Source: an uncultured Treponema sp. (GTDB lineage: Bacteria; Spirochaetota; Spirochaetia; Treponematales; Treponemataceae). Taken from it: DNA of 48,745 nt. How positions within the stretch are numbered: position 1 is the first letter of the stretch; every line of letters begins with the position of its first letter. Below the pieces are notes generated by a model. That model did no database searches and was not told the origin of the DNA. It was given only the letters and a program-made list of their open reading frames with translations. The position numbers and the translations under genes are program-made. Of this stretch, positions 8,562 to 16,156 are shown one piece after another. The stretch is from positions 1 through 48,745 of the forward strand of contig CAMWTK010000010.1 in the NCBI GenBank assembly GCA_947177175.1. The letters run 5' to 3'.

Positions 8562-9354
8562 CAAGACGATTTTCTACGCGAACAACCTGGACGAAGTGTT
8601 CTATCAGCTCAAGACGATTTCCGGCCTGCGCATCGTCGGCGGCTGCACGGCAATGGGCGCGCTCGCGGAAAAAACGCTTTCCATACGCGCCGTCCCCGAA
8701 CTACGCACGTTCGACAAATTCGAGCGCCACTTTGATTTCGGGCCGGCGGTCACGCTCGCGCACATCGAGGCAATCGGGCAGAACAACGTGCCGTCCGTCC
8801 TGTACGAAGCCCTGCACGGCATGGCAAATCCGCAGGTAAAAAACCTCGCCACAATCGGCGGGAACATCTGCCATCCCGGGCACAAGCACACGCTGAACGC
8901 GCCCCTGCTCGCACTGGACACGCGCCTTGAAATGCGGAATGAACAGAAAACCGACTATATCCCGATTACCCAGTTCAGCGGCGTGCCGGAAGGCTACCTG
9001 CTCACCAAAATCCGCGTGCCGATCGAGGAATGGGAAGTCGCCGTATTCAGGCGGCTCGGTCCCGCGCACGTCATCACCGACATGTCGGCGGCGTTCGTTT
9101 TCCTGGCGAACACGCAGAACGGCCAGCTCTCAAACCTGCGTATCGCCTTTGCGGGCGGATTCTGGTTCCGCAGCCTTGAGCTGGAGAACAAGCTGATCGG
9201 GTCGCACCTGCCCATTCCCGCCACGAGCATCCGTGAGCTGGTCAGAGAAGCGGGCGCACAGTTCGACCGCGCGGCGGGAAACATGACCGTCACGCCGATC
9301 CTCAAAGACCAGTTCCTGAATTTGGTGAAATATTCGCTCGAGCAGCTGACCTAA
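8551..9354 (+). CDS. FAD-binding subunit of molybdenum hydroxylase
   Basis: The 267-residue protein is of the CO dehydrogenase medium-subunit type. It has IVGGCTAMG in the place of the first FAD loop (usually xxGGTDL) and ATIGGNICHPG as the second, well kept FAD loop. FRRLGPAHVITDMSAAF resembles the conserved region before the C-terminal CODH flavoprotein domain. The start at 8551 is the first ATG of the conserved N-terminus and lies inside the FeS gene, typical for translational coupling. It ends the 3128-9354 operon; its stop overlaps the convergent outer-membrane gene stop by 3 bases. Reoxidation partner (NAD or another carrier) is not evident. Confidence 0.85.
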   Translation: MASDKTIFYANNLDEVFYQLKTISGLRIVGGCTAMGALAEKTLSIRAVPELRTFDKFERHFDFGPAVTLAHIEAIGQNNVPSVLYEALHGMANPQVKNLATIGGNICHPGHKHTLNAPLLALDTRLEMRNEQKTDYIPITQFSGVPEGYLLTKIRVPIEEWEVAVFRRLGPAHVITDMSAAFVFLANTQNGQLSNLRIAFAGGFWFRSLELENKLIGSHLPIPATSIRELVREAGAQFDRAAGNMTVTPILKDQFLNLVKYSLEQLT

Positions 9355-10310
9355 AAACGGTGCACCCAGCGCACCGCAAAAAAATCGAGGAACCATTCCG
9401 TGCCGGATTTCACGAGCAGCGGCTCTTCGTCCTCGCTCTCATGCGGCGCGGAAAAACTGCGCCGCGCGCTGACGTTCCCCACCACATAGATGTCGTCTTT
9501 TTCCGTCAGCGAAACCTGCACGGTGGGCGTAATCGTCACGCTCATGAATTCGCCGTCGTAGGTCTTGTCGAACGCGCCGTAATCGCCGCCGTCAAAATGC
9601 CCCGTCAGCTCCGCCGTCACGGCGACCATCGAAAGCCGCAGCGGCATACGGTAGCCGATGACGTAATACTGCTTGTACGTCCAGCCGTCCGCCATGCCCC
9701 GGACCGTTCGCCAGCTCCACAGCGTCGCGTCCGTTCCCGTCATCGACTCATAGCCGACCGTGTATTCCGCCAGCGCGACGACGTGATGCCAGTCGCCCGG
9801 CCAGAGCGCGGCAAGGTCGAACTGCACCGTCGCGCTCGCCCACCCGCACAGATACCAGGCGCTGAACGGCGTGAGCGTCCGATATTTCCGCGCCGTCTCA
9901 TCGTATTCCGCAATGCCGCCGGAAAACGTGCCCAAATTCCAGCCCGATCCCGCCATGCCGCCCAGCTTGAATTCAAGCATCGCCGCCGGAGAGAACAGCA
10001 CGCTCACCTGCGGCAGGACGGAGACGGGCGACAACTCGAACGAGCCGGTAACCGTCAAATGGTTGCCGCGCTGCAACGGATTGTCGCGCACCAAAAGCGG
10101 CAGCTCATACGATGCGTCGAACCGCGTGCGCGCCTTGACGCTGCGGTATATGCCTTCCACCGCAGAAAAATGCGTACCGCCCGGCTCATAGGCGGATTTG
10201 GGATGATACGCGCCATCGGTCGTCAGCGAAAACGAAAGCGGATTATCCTGGGCAAAAAGCCCGCACATTGAACAAAAAAACACGCACACAAAAAAAACCG
10301 ACCGCCGCAT
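9351..10310 (-). CDS. putative outer-membrane beta-barrel protein
   Basis: The 319-residue protein has a signal peptide (MRRSVFFVCVFFCSMCGLFA-Q). The rest alternates hydrophobic and polar residues in many short stretches rich in aromatic residues and Gly (LTVTGSFELSP, WASATVQFDLAAL, YKQYYVIGYRMPLRL), and the chain ends in an aromatic-rich strand with terminal Phe (VRWVHRF). Both are hallmarks of bacterial outer-membrane barrels inserted by BamA. ATG at 10310 is preferred over the TTG codons just upstream because AGAGG lies 7 bases before it. I do not recognise a named family. It stands alone, convergent with the molybdenum-hydroxylase operon. Confidence 0.65.
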   Translation of the reverse strand: MRRSVFFVCVFFCSMCGLFAQDNPLSFSLTTDGAYHPKSAYEPGGTHFSAVEGIYRSVKARTRFDASYELPLLVRDNPLQRGNHLTVTGSFELSPVSVLPQVSVLFSPAAMLEFKLGGMAGSGWNLGTFSGGIAEYDETARKYRTLTPFSAWYLCGWASATVQFDLAALWPGDWHHVVALAEYTVGYESMTGTDATLWSWRTVRGMADGWTYKQYYVIGYRMPLRLSMVAVTAELTGHFDGGDYGAFDKTYDGEFMSVTITPTVQVSLTEKDDIYVVGNVSARRSFSAPHESEDEEPLLVKSGTEWFLDFFAVRWVHRF

Positions 10311-10431
10311 CAACAACCTCTTCTATAAAAATAACCATTCAGGAAGAAGAAAAGTAACAGGGCGCGCCAAAAGACGGCAAAACGCGACAAAAATTGTTCG
10401 GTAAATTCCACTTATATGCACGGTTTTTCCC

Positions 10432-10460
10432 TTGCGGCATTATATCTAGTGCGGTATAAT
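10432..10460 (+). promoter_or_regulatory. nrdR-nrdD promoter
   Basis: TTGCGG (10432-10437), 17-base spacer, TATAAT (10455-10460). It fits the housekeeping sigma factor and lies ~40 bases before the nrdR start. Confidence 0.65.
10437..10452 (+). promoter_or_regulatory. candidate NrdR box
   Basis: GCATTATATCTAGTGC matches the NrdR box consensus (acaCwAtATaTwGtgt) at about 12 of 16 positions and lies between the -35 and -10 of the nrdR promoter, where binding would block transcription. A weaker half-preserved copy around 10407-10422 is about 30 bases upstream, close to the three-turn spacing usual for NrdR box pairs. Autorepression of the operon is inferred. Confidence 0.55.
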
Positions 10461-10500
10461 GCCTTTGTAACAGAAAAGCACGCTAAATTTGGGGTGGGAG

Positions 10501-10971
10501 ATGCGGTGTCCCTATTGTGGAAGCCTTGACGACAAAGTGATAGAATCACGGACGATGGCGAGCGGAGAAGCGATCCGGCGCAGGCGCGAGTGCGTCAGCT
10601 GCGGCTACCGCTTCACGAGCTACGAAAAAATCGACGAAAAGCCGTTCATGGTCGTCAAGAGCGACGGAAAACGCCGCGAGCCGTTCGACCGCACCAAACT
10701 GGAGCGCGGCATCGTGCGCGCGCTGGAAAAGCGTCCCGTCTCACCGAGCATGATCGAGAACATCGTCAACGACATCGAGGATCAGGCGATCATGAAAGGC
10801 AAGACGAACCGCGAAATCCTCACCTCGGAACTGGGCGAGCTGGTGCTCAAACGGTTGCAGCAGGTGGACAAAGTGGCGTATATCCGCTTCGCGTCCGTCT
10901 ATAAGCATTTTGAGAATTTGGACGAGTTCATCAACGAAGTGAACAGCCTTGAAGGGGAAAAAAGTGAGTGA
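10501..10971 (+). CDS. nrdR: NrdR transcriptional repressor of ribonucleotide reductase genes
   Basis: NrdR senses dATP/ATP through an ATP-cone and represses ribonucleotide reductase genes. The 156-residue protein has the N-terminal Zn ribbon MRCPYCGS...CVSCGYRFT (four Cys) and an ATP-cone from about residue 45 (VVKSDGKREPFDRTKLERGI in outline). Length and architecture are standard. The ATG at 10501 follows GGGGTGGGAG; a TTG four codons upstream would place extra residues before the invariant MxCPxC start and is rejected. The stop overlaps the nrdD GTG start. A NrdR box in its own promoter suggests autoregulation together with nrdD. Confidence 0.95.
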   Translation: MRCPYCGSLDDKVIESRTMASGEAIRRRRECVSCGYRFTSYEKIDEKPFMVVKSDGKRREPFDRTKLERGIVRALEKRPVSPSMIENIVNDIEDQAIMKGKTNREILTSELGELVLKRLQQVDKVAYIRFASVYKHFENLDEFINEVNSLEGEKSE

Positions 10972-13093
10972 TCAGACTTATCAGCCGGAACAATCGGTCT
11001 TTCCTGAGTGGCGCAGTTTTTTGGGAAAAAGCAGCGAGCCGGAAACGCAGTCGTTCATCAAGCAGGTCGTCAAACGAAACGGCACGCTGGAATCCTATGA
11101 CCGCAGGAAAATCGAAAACGCCATCGGCAAGGCGGTGGAGGCCGTCGAAAAACGCGCGAATCCAGACAAGGCGATTGCCCTTACCGACAGCGTGGAAGAA
11201 CGCCTGCGCCTGCTGCTCGCCGGCCGCCGCGCGCATTCTATTCCCGCAATCGAAGAGATTCAGGACATCGTGGAGAACGTGCTGATTGCGGCGAACGAGG
11301 TCGAAATTGCGAAGGCATATATCCTGTACCGCGCCCGCCACGAAGCGCTGCGCGACTCAAAAAGCCTCATGCTCGACATCAACAAGACGATGGACGGCTA
11401 CCTCGGGCAGACCGACTGGCGCGTGAATGAGAACGCGAACGTCAATTTTTCGCTCGGCGGGCTGATCCTGCACAATTCCGGGACGATTACGGCAAACTAT
11501 TGGCTCAAGAACATCTACTCGCCCGAAATCGCCGAGGCGCACCAGTCATGCGCGTTCCATATCCACGACCTTTCGATGTTCAGCGGATACTGCGCGGGGT
11601 GGTCGCTGCGCCAGCTGATCAAAGAAGGACTGGGCGGCGTGAGCGGGAAAATTTCCTCGCAGCCGGCGGCGCACCTTTCCACGCTCGTCAACCAGATGGT
11701 CAATTTTTTGGGCATCATGCAGAACGAATGGGCGGGCGCGCAGGCGTTCAGCTCGTTCGACACGTACCTCGCGCCGTTCGTGCACGCGGATCGCCTTGAC
11801 GAAAAGCAGGTACGCCAGTGCATCCAGAGCTTCGTGTTCGGCATCAACACGCCGAGCCGCTGGGGCTCGCAGGCACCGTTCACGAACATCACGCTGGACT
11901 GGGTATGTCCCGACGACCTCAAGGACAAGCGCGCGGTCGTCGGCGGCACGGAGCAGGACTTTACCTACGGCGACTGCCAGAGCGAAATGGATCTCATCAA
12001 CAAGGTGTTCATTCAGGTCATGCTGGAAGGCGACGCGGAAGGGCGCGGGTTCGGCTATCCCATTCCCACCTACAACATCACCAAGCAGTTCAACTGGGAC
12101 AGCGAGAACGCGCGGCTGCTGTTCGAGATGACCAGCCAGTACGGCACGCCCTACTTCCAGAATTTCGTCAACTCCGACCTGAATCCGAACGATGTGCGCT
12201 CCATGTGCTGCCGCCTGCGCCTCGACAAGCGCGAGCTGCGAAAACGCGGCGGCGGGCTGTTCGGCTCGGACGAATTCACGGGCAGCCTCGGCGTAGTCAC
12301 GATAAACCTGCCGCAAATCGGCTACCTGGCAAAAGACAAGGCGGAATTCTACGCGCGGCTCGACTATTTGATGGATCTGGCAAAGCAGAGCCTCTCCACC
12401 AAGCGCAAGGTAATCCAAAAACTGCTTGACGGCGGGCTGTTCCCGTACACCAAACGCTACCTGAACAAGCTGGACAACCATTTCAACACGATCGGTCTGT
12501 GCGGCATGAACGAGTGCTGCCTGAATTTCCTGGGCGTGGACATCGTTTCGCCCCAGGGACATGCGTTCGCCTGCGAAGTGCTCGACCACATGCGCGGACG
12601 GATGCAAGACTATCAGGAAACGACCGGCGAGCTGTTCAACCTTGAGGCGACCCCGGCGGAAAGCACGTCCTACCGCCTTGCCCGGCACGACAAGCAGAAT
12701 TACCCCGGCATCATCACGAGCGGAACGCAGGATCCGTACTACACGAACAGCACGCAGCTCCCCGTAGACTACACGAGCGACATCTTTGACGCCCTCGACA
12801 AGCAGGAGGACTTGCAGACCAAATACACGGGCGGCACGGTGTTCCATACGTTCATGGGCGAGCAGATAAAAGACTGGCGCGCGTGCCGCGACTTGGTGCG
12901 CACGATCATGCACAACTACCGCATTCCGTACATCACCATCAGCCCGACTTATTCGATCTGCCCGGTGCACGGTTACCTGAACGGACAGCAGTTTGAGTGC
13001 CCCAAATGCAAGGCCGAACGCGAGCAGCAGCTCAGGCTCAGGCTTAAAAAACTGGAGCAGGAACGGGAAGCATTGCTCGCGACTGCCCCCTGA
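10964..13093 (+). CDS. nrdD: class III anaerobic ribonucleotide reductase, catalytic part lacking the glycyl-radical domain
   Basis: NrdD reduces ribonucleotides without oxygen. The 709-residue protein has an ATP-cone (residues ~25-120, VVKRNGTLESYDRRKIENAI), the ten-stranded barrel with the thiyl-radical region SMCCRLRLD (Cys415/416), the conserved GLCGMNECC segment, and the C-terminal Zn site CPVHGYLNG...CPKC (Cys666, His669, Cys679, Cys682). After the Zn site there is only a charged helix (residues ~683-705) and then a stop. The glycyl-radical loop RVxGYYRxVxNWNxGK that normally ends NrdD is missing; it is encoded by the next gene in the same reading phase. GTG at 10964 follows AAGGGGAAA. 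See the finding on the split enzyme. Confidence 0.9.
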   Translation: MSDQTYQPEQSVFPEWRSFLGKSSEPETQSFIKQVVKRNGTLESYDRRKIENAIGKAVEAVEKRANPDKAIALTDSVEERLRLLLAGRRAHSIPAIEEIQDIVENVLIAANEVEIAKAYILYRARHEALRDSKSLMLDINKTMDGYLGQTDWRVNENANVNFSLGGLILHNSGTITANYWLKNIYSPEIAEAHQSCAFHIHDLSMFSGYCAGWSLRQLIKEGLGGVSGKISSQPAAHLSTLVNQMVNFLGIMQNEWAGAQAFSSFDTYLAPFVHADRLDEKQVRQCIQSFVFGINTPSRWGSQAPFTNITLDWVCPDDLKDKRAVVGGTEQDFTYGDCQSEMDLINKVFIQVMLEGDAEGRGFGYPIPTYNITKQFNWDSENARLLFEMTSQYGTPYFQNFVNSDLNPNDVRSMCCRLRLDKRELRKRGGGLFGSDEFTGSLGVVTINLPQIGYLAKDKAEFYARLDYLMDLAKQSLSTKRKVIQKLLDGGLFPYTKRYLNKLDNHFNTIGLCGMNECCLNFLGVDIVSPQGHAFACEVLDHMRGRMQDYQETTGELFNLEATPAESTSYRLARHDKQNYPGIITSGTQDPYYTNSTQLPVDYTSDIFDALDKQEDLQTKYTGGTVFHTFMGEQIKDWRACRDLVRTIMHNYRIPYITISPTYSICPVHGYLNGQQFECPKCKAEREQQLRLRLKKLEQEREALLATAP

Positions 13094-13135
13094 CGCAAGG
13101 CGGGAGCGAAAAACGCGCCCCAAAGCGTCAGAACC

Positions 13136-13164
13136 TTTACAGAACGACAATAACGCGCTACACT
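13136..13164 (+). promoter_or_regulatory. promoter for the glycyl-radical/redoxin gene
   Basis: TTTACA (13136-13141), 17-base spacer, TACACT (13159-13164), placed between the nrdD stop and the strong ribosome site GGGAGGA (13178-13184). It implies expression separate from nrdD. Confidence 0.6.
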
Positions 13165-13189
13165 GAGCGCAGAAAATGGGAGGAACAAT

Positions 13190-13729
13190 ATGACCGCAAA
13201 ACATCGGACGCTCGAAGCAATCGACGCAGAAATCGCCGAGACGAAAGCCGCGCTCAACGACGTGCACGGCACGCAGACCGAAGTGTACGCACGTATCGTG
13301 GGATATTACCGCGCCGTGCGCAACTGGAACAAAGGCAAGCGCGACGAATTTGACCAGCGCAAGATGTTCGTCTGCGACGAACCGACCGCCAAAATATCGG
13401 ACGAAACAACAGCCCCCAGCGGCGACAGCAAAAAAACAGACGTTCCCGCCCCGGCGGCAGCGCACGGCACGGCAGGCCGGTATGAATTCTTCCTGCGCCG
13501 CACCTGCCCCAACTGCCCGCCCGTCAAAGCCTTCATAGCAGACATCGCAATGGACGGCGAGCAGATTGACGTGGACACCGAAGCGGGGCTGCAATCCGCC
13601 GCCGCACGAGGCGTGTTCGCCGCGCCCACGGTCATTTTCTACGACGCGCAGGACAACGAAATCGGGCGCGCGCACAGCGTTGAAGAGCTGAACGCAATTC
13701 TCGCGCCCGCCGCCGTCATGGCATCATAG
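13190..13729 (+). CDS. stand-alone NrdD glycyl-radical domain fused to a CPNC redoxin domain
   Basis: The protein has 179 residues. Residues 1-28 are a charged helix (LEAIDAEIAETKAAL). Residues ~31-60 are an unmistakable class III reductase glycyl-radical loop: EVYARIVGYYRAVRNWNKGK, with the radical Gly at residue 38. A Ser/Thr/Pro/Ala-rich linker (~65-95) leads to a thioredoxin/NrdH-like domain (YEFFLRRTCPNCPPVKAFI; redox pair Cys106/Cys109; cis-Pro region FAAPTVIFYD). It therefore carries the radical and probably the reductant for the NrdD encoded just before it, which lacks this domain. GGGAGGA precedes the ATG and a good promoter lies upstream. nrdG follows 23 bases later. Confidence 0.9.
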   Translation: MTAKHRTLEAIDAEIAETKAALNDVHGTQTEVYARIVGYYRAVRNWNKGKRDEFDQRKMFVCDEPTAKISDETTAPSGDSKKTDVPAPAAAHGTAGRYEFFLRRTCPNCPPVKAFIADIAMDGEQIDVDTEAGLQSAAARGVFAAPTVIFYDAQDNEIGRAHSVEELNAILAPAAVMAS

Positions 13730-13752
13730 CGCGCCGTCCTGCCACAAAGACC

Positions 13753-14511
13753 ATGATACCGCCCGCCCCGCGCCCGACTCGGGAATCGTCCTTTACGCAA
13801 CCCGTCGGCGCGCTCGTACCGACGACGCTCGTGGATTTTCCCGGATGTGTGGCGGCTTCGCTTTTTCTGACTGGTTGCAATTTGCGCTGCCCGTACTGTC
13901 ACAACGGCGATTTGGTGCAGCACCATGTCTCCGCCGGGCAGCTCGTCTCATTGGAACAGACGCTCGCCCACCTGAAAAAACGGCGAGCCGTACTCACAGG
14001 CTTTGTCATCAGCGGCGGCGAGCCGCTCCTGTTCCCGCACCTTGCCACGCTGATTGCCGAGGCAAAATCGCTCGGCTACCATATCAAGCTCGACACCAAC
14101 GGCACGCTCCCCGACCGCCTGCGGACGCTCATGGAATCACCCGACACCGCGCCCGATTTTATCGCGATGGACATCAAAACCGCCCCCGACCGGTACGCGC
14201 TCCTCAAAGCGCACCCCGGCGACATACCCGACATCGCGCAGAGGCTTGCCGAATCCGCCCGGCTGATTGCCACGCTCACCGCCGACCGCCGCGAATGGCG
14301 CACCGTACTCGTGCCCCCGCTCGTGGGCAAAAGCGACATCGCCGCAATGGCAGCCCTGCTCCCCGCCGATGCCAGCTGGCAGTTCGCGCCGTTCAGAAAC
14401 GACCATTGCCTTGACGCACAGTACGATGCCCTCGCGCCCTACACCGACGCGCAGACGGACGACCTCATCGCCTACGCGCAAAGTCTCGTCGCGGGCGCGG
14501 CACTGCGGTAG
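13753..14511 (+). CDS. nrdG: radical-SAM activase of anaerobic ribonucleotide reductase
   Basis: The activase uses S-adenosylmethionine and a [4Fe-4S] cluster to put the radical on the glycyl residue. The 252-residue protein has the cluster motif CNLRCPYCHN (Cys42, Cys46, Cys49), the SAM-binding GGEP in FVISGGEPLLFP, and KLDTNGTLPD and MDIKTAPDRY, typical of the longer NrdG type that is fairly close to PFL activases. No strong ribosome site precedes ATG 13753, and translation may be coupled to the preceding gene 23 bases upstream. Its substrate here must be the small glycyl-radical/redoxin protein rather than NrdD itself. Confidence 0.9.
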   Translation: MIPPAPRPTRESSFTQPVGALVPTTLVDFPGCVAASLFLTGCNLRCPYCHNGDLVQHHVSAGQLVSLEQTLAHLKKRRAVLTGFVISGGEPLLFPHLATLIAEAKSLGYHIKLDTNGTLPDRLRTLMESPDTAPDFIAMDIKTAPDRYALLKAHPGDIPDIAQRLAESARLIATLTADRREWRTVLVPPLVGKSDIAAMAALLPADASWQFAPFRNDHCLDAQYDALAPYTDAQTDDLIAYAQSLVAGAALR

Positions 14512-14514
14512 GCC

Positions 14515-14538
14515 GCCGGTTATCTTGCAAAAACCGGC
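14515..14538 (+). terminator. hairpin after nrdG
   Basis: GCCGGTT (14515-14521) pairs with AACCGGC (14532-14538). There is no long T run after it and it abuts the tRNA promoter, so termination is only possible. Confidence 0.35.
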
Positions 14539-14567
14539 TTGACATAACAGCGCGAATTTGCTATCAT
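14539..14567 (+). promoter_or_regulatory. tRNA promoter
   Basis: TTGACA (14539-14544), 17-base spacer, TATCAT (14562-14567), 13 bases before the mature tRNA 5' end. It is the best housekeeping-type promoter in the window. Confidence 0.75.
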
Positions 14568-14580
14568 CAGTTCATCACTT

Positions 14581-14653
14581 GGGGGCGTAGTCCAGTCGGT
14601 AGAACACCGGACTCATATTCCGTATGTCATAGGTTCAAGTCCTATCGCCCCTA
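14581..14653 (+). tRNA. tRNA with anticodon CAT (elongator Met or lysidine-type Ile)
   Basis: A 73-base cloverleaf: acceptor GGGGGCG/CGCCCCT with discriminator A (a G-U at the outer pair), D arm with GGT, anticodon loop CTCATAT, variable loop of 5, T stem ATAGG/CCTAT with loop TTCAAGT. CCA is not encoded. One mismatch in the D stem and one at the top of the anticodon stem are seen. The first base pair is G-U, not the mismatch of an initiator, so it is elongator Met or, if C34 becomes lysidine, Ile(AUA); sequence alone does not settle this. Confidence 0.88.
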
Positions 14654-14656
14654 CTC

Positions 14657-14689
14657 AAGCCAGTCGGCAGCGGCTGGCTTCTTTATTTT
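14657..14689 (+). terminator. terminator after the tRNA
   Basis: AAGCCAG (14657-14663) pairs perfectly with CTGGCTT (14674-14680), followed by CTTTATTTT. argF begins 11 bases later, so read-through from the tRNA promoter may be what expresses argF. Confidence 0.7.
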
Positions 14690-14699
14690 GGAGGCGGTC

Positions 14700-15653
14700 A
14701 TGACGAAAGCAGAGCCGTTCGATTCCCCGTTTAAGGGGCGGTCGTTGCTCACTTGGGCAGATTACGAGCCGGACGAGATCTTGCAGTTCCTTGCCTATGC
14801 GGAGCTGGTCAAAAAACAGGCGCGCGCGGGCGAAATCCACCAGCGTTTCTTGGGCAAGACCATCGCGCTCATCTTTGAGAAACGCTCCACGCGCACCCGC
14901 TCGTCATTCGAGACCGCGTTCGGCGAGGAAGGCGGGCATCCCGTGTTCATGTCCACGGCAGACATCCAGCTGGGCGCGAAAGAAAGCGTCAAGGATACGG
15001 CGCGAGTCTTGGGGAGGATGTTCAGCGCGATTGAATTCCGCGGCTTCAAGCAGGAACACGCCGAGCAGCTGGCAGAATACGCGGGTGTCCCCGTCATCAA
15101 CGGGCTGACCGATGAATTCCACCCGACGCAGGCACTCGCCGACATCATGACGCTCAAGGAAAATTTCGGAACGCTCGCCGGGCTGCACTGGGTATTCTGC
15201 GGGGATGGGCGCAACAACGTGGCGCGTTCGCTCATGCTCATCAGCGCGAAGCTCGGCATCCATTTTTCAGTCTATAGCCCCAAGGAACTGTTCCCGCCCA
15301 AAGCAATCGTCGATTCCTGCATGGGTTGGGCGAAAAAAAGTGGCGCAAAAATTACCATTTCTGACGAAAAATCAGTTGTAAAAGGTGCTGATTGCTTGTA
15401 TACTGATGTGTGGGTCTCAATGGGCGAAGAACAACTGAAGACCGAGAGAACCAAGTTGCTTTCACCGTATCAAGTGAATCCCGCGCTGATGGCGGAGACG
15501 GGCAAAAAAGAGACGATTTTTATGCACTGTCTGCCCGCCGTCTTGGGCGAAGAGGTCACCGAATCCGTCTTTGAAAGCCCCGCAAGCAAGGTGTGGGACG
15601 AAGCGGAAAACCGCAAGCATACGATAAAAGCGATTATGCTGGCATTGCTGTAG
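14700..15653 (+). CDS. argF: ornithine carbamoyltransferase
   Basis: The enzyme joins ornithine and carbamoyl phosphate to citrulline, or runs backwards in arginine fermentation. The 317-residue protein has the carbamoyl-phosphate loop KRSTRTRSSFE, the DEFHPTQALAD motif, a DGRNNVARS segment, and the ornithine-site FMHCLPAV. ATG 14700 follows GGAGG; a TTG 12 bases upstream is rejected. It could be anabolic or catabolic (arcB); no other arginine gene is nearby, so the direction is open. From about 15330 to 15480 codons become markedly AT-rich compared with the first two thirds of the gene. Confidence 0.93.
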   Translation: MTKAEPFDSPFKGRSLLTWADYEPDEILQFLAYAELVKKQARAGEIHQRFLGKTIALIFEKRSTRTRSSFETAFGEEGGHPVFMSTADIQLGAKESVKDTARVLGRMFSAIEFRGFKQEHAEQLAEYAGVPVINGLTDEFHPTQALADIMTLKENFGTLAGLHWVFCGDGRNNVARSLMLISAKLGIHFSVYSPKELFPPKAIVDSCMGWAKKSGAKITISDEKSVVKGADCLYTDVWVSMGEEQLKTERTKLLSPYQVNPALMAETGKKETIFMHCLPAVLGEEVTESVFESPASKVWDEAENRKHTIKAIMLALL

Positions 15654-15667
15654 TCAAGGAGATGTCT

Positions 15668-16087
15668 ATGAAGAAATGGGGTATTGTTGCCACGCTGTTG
15701 CTCACCGTTACGTTGGGTACGGTTTCTGCTTTGGAGCAGGAACACAAATACGAGTTTCAAGAAGCGAAAGTCAGTTACCATAACGTGACCGTGTACAAAG
15801 TACTCGACCACCGGCAGGCTTACGTGGTACTGTATGCAAAAGGTCACGGCGATGTGGGAACCGTCACCATTCCGAAAAAATGGTACAAGGACGCTCCGTC
15901 GAAGTTGTATTTTAGGCAGTTGCCGAAAGCCATGCAACCGTACATGACTGTCGTCAGCAGGGACGGTTCGTTCGATCATGTTATCTTGACCATGCCGGTT
16001 TCCCGCGCGAACACAGCATGGGGCGTTGCCGACAGCAATGTCGTCATTGAAGATGCGGACAAAGACACGCTCGAAATCGTCTACTGA
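15668..16087 (+). CDS. periplasmic protein of unknown function
   Basis: The 139-residue protein starts with a signal peptide (MKKWGIVATLLLTVTLGTVSA-LEQE). The mature part looks like a small beta-rich domain (YHNVTVYKVL, AYVVLYAKGHGDVGTVTIP, YMTVVSRDGSFDHVILTMPV). No family is recognised. AAGGAG at 15655-15660 favours ATG 15668 over ATG 15662, which would be too close. It follows argF by 14 bases and ends at a strong terminator, so the tRNA-argF-this gene stretch is one unit. GC content is lower than in the surrounding genes. Confidence 0.65.
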   Translation: MKKWGIVATLLLTVTLGTVSALEQEHKYEFQEAKVSYHNVTVYKVLDHRQAYVVLYAKGHGDVGTVTIPKKWYKDAPSKLYFRQLPKAMQPYMTVVSRDGSFDHVILTMPVSRANTAWGVADSNVVIEDADKDTLEIVY

Positions 16088-16112
16088 TTGTCCGTAAAAA
16101 CGGGCGCACACA

Positions 16113-16139
16113 AGGGCTGCCGTTAGGCGGCTCTTTTTT
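16113..16139 (+). terminator. rho-independent terminator
   Basis: A 9-pair stem (AGGGCTGCC/GGCGGCTCT with two wobble pairs) around loop GTTA, followed by six T. It ends the argF unit. Confidence 0.75.
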
Positions 16140-16156
16140 ATGCTATCGGAGTATCT

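Noticed and set aside
13091..13093. Selenocysteine UGA read-through at the nrdD stop
   Set aside because: No SECIS-like hairpin is evident just after it, and an in-frame TAA follows before the glycyl-radical domain.
13081..13190. Frameshift or sequencing error splitting a normal nrdD
   Set aside because: The two parts are in the same phase and separated by two stop codons, a promoter and a ribosome site; a single-base error would not restore one gene.
11546..13675. 709-codon open frame on the minus strand opposite nrdD
   Set aside because: It is produced by the strong GC codon bias of nrdD and its neighbour; the product is Val/Arg/Ala-rich without known motifs and no ribosome site.
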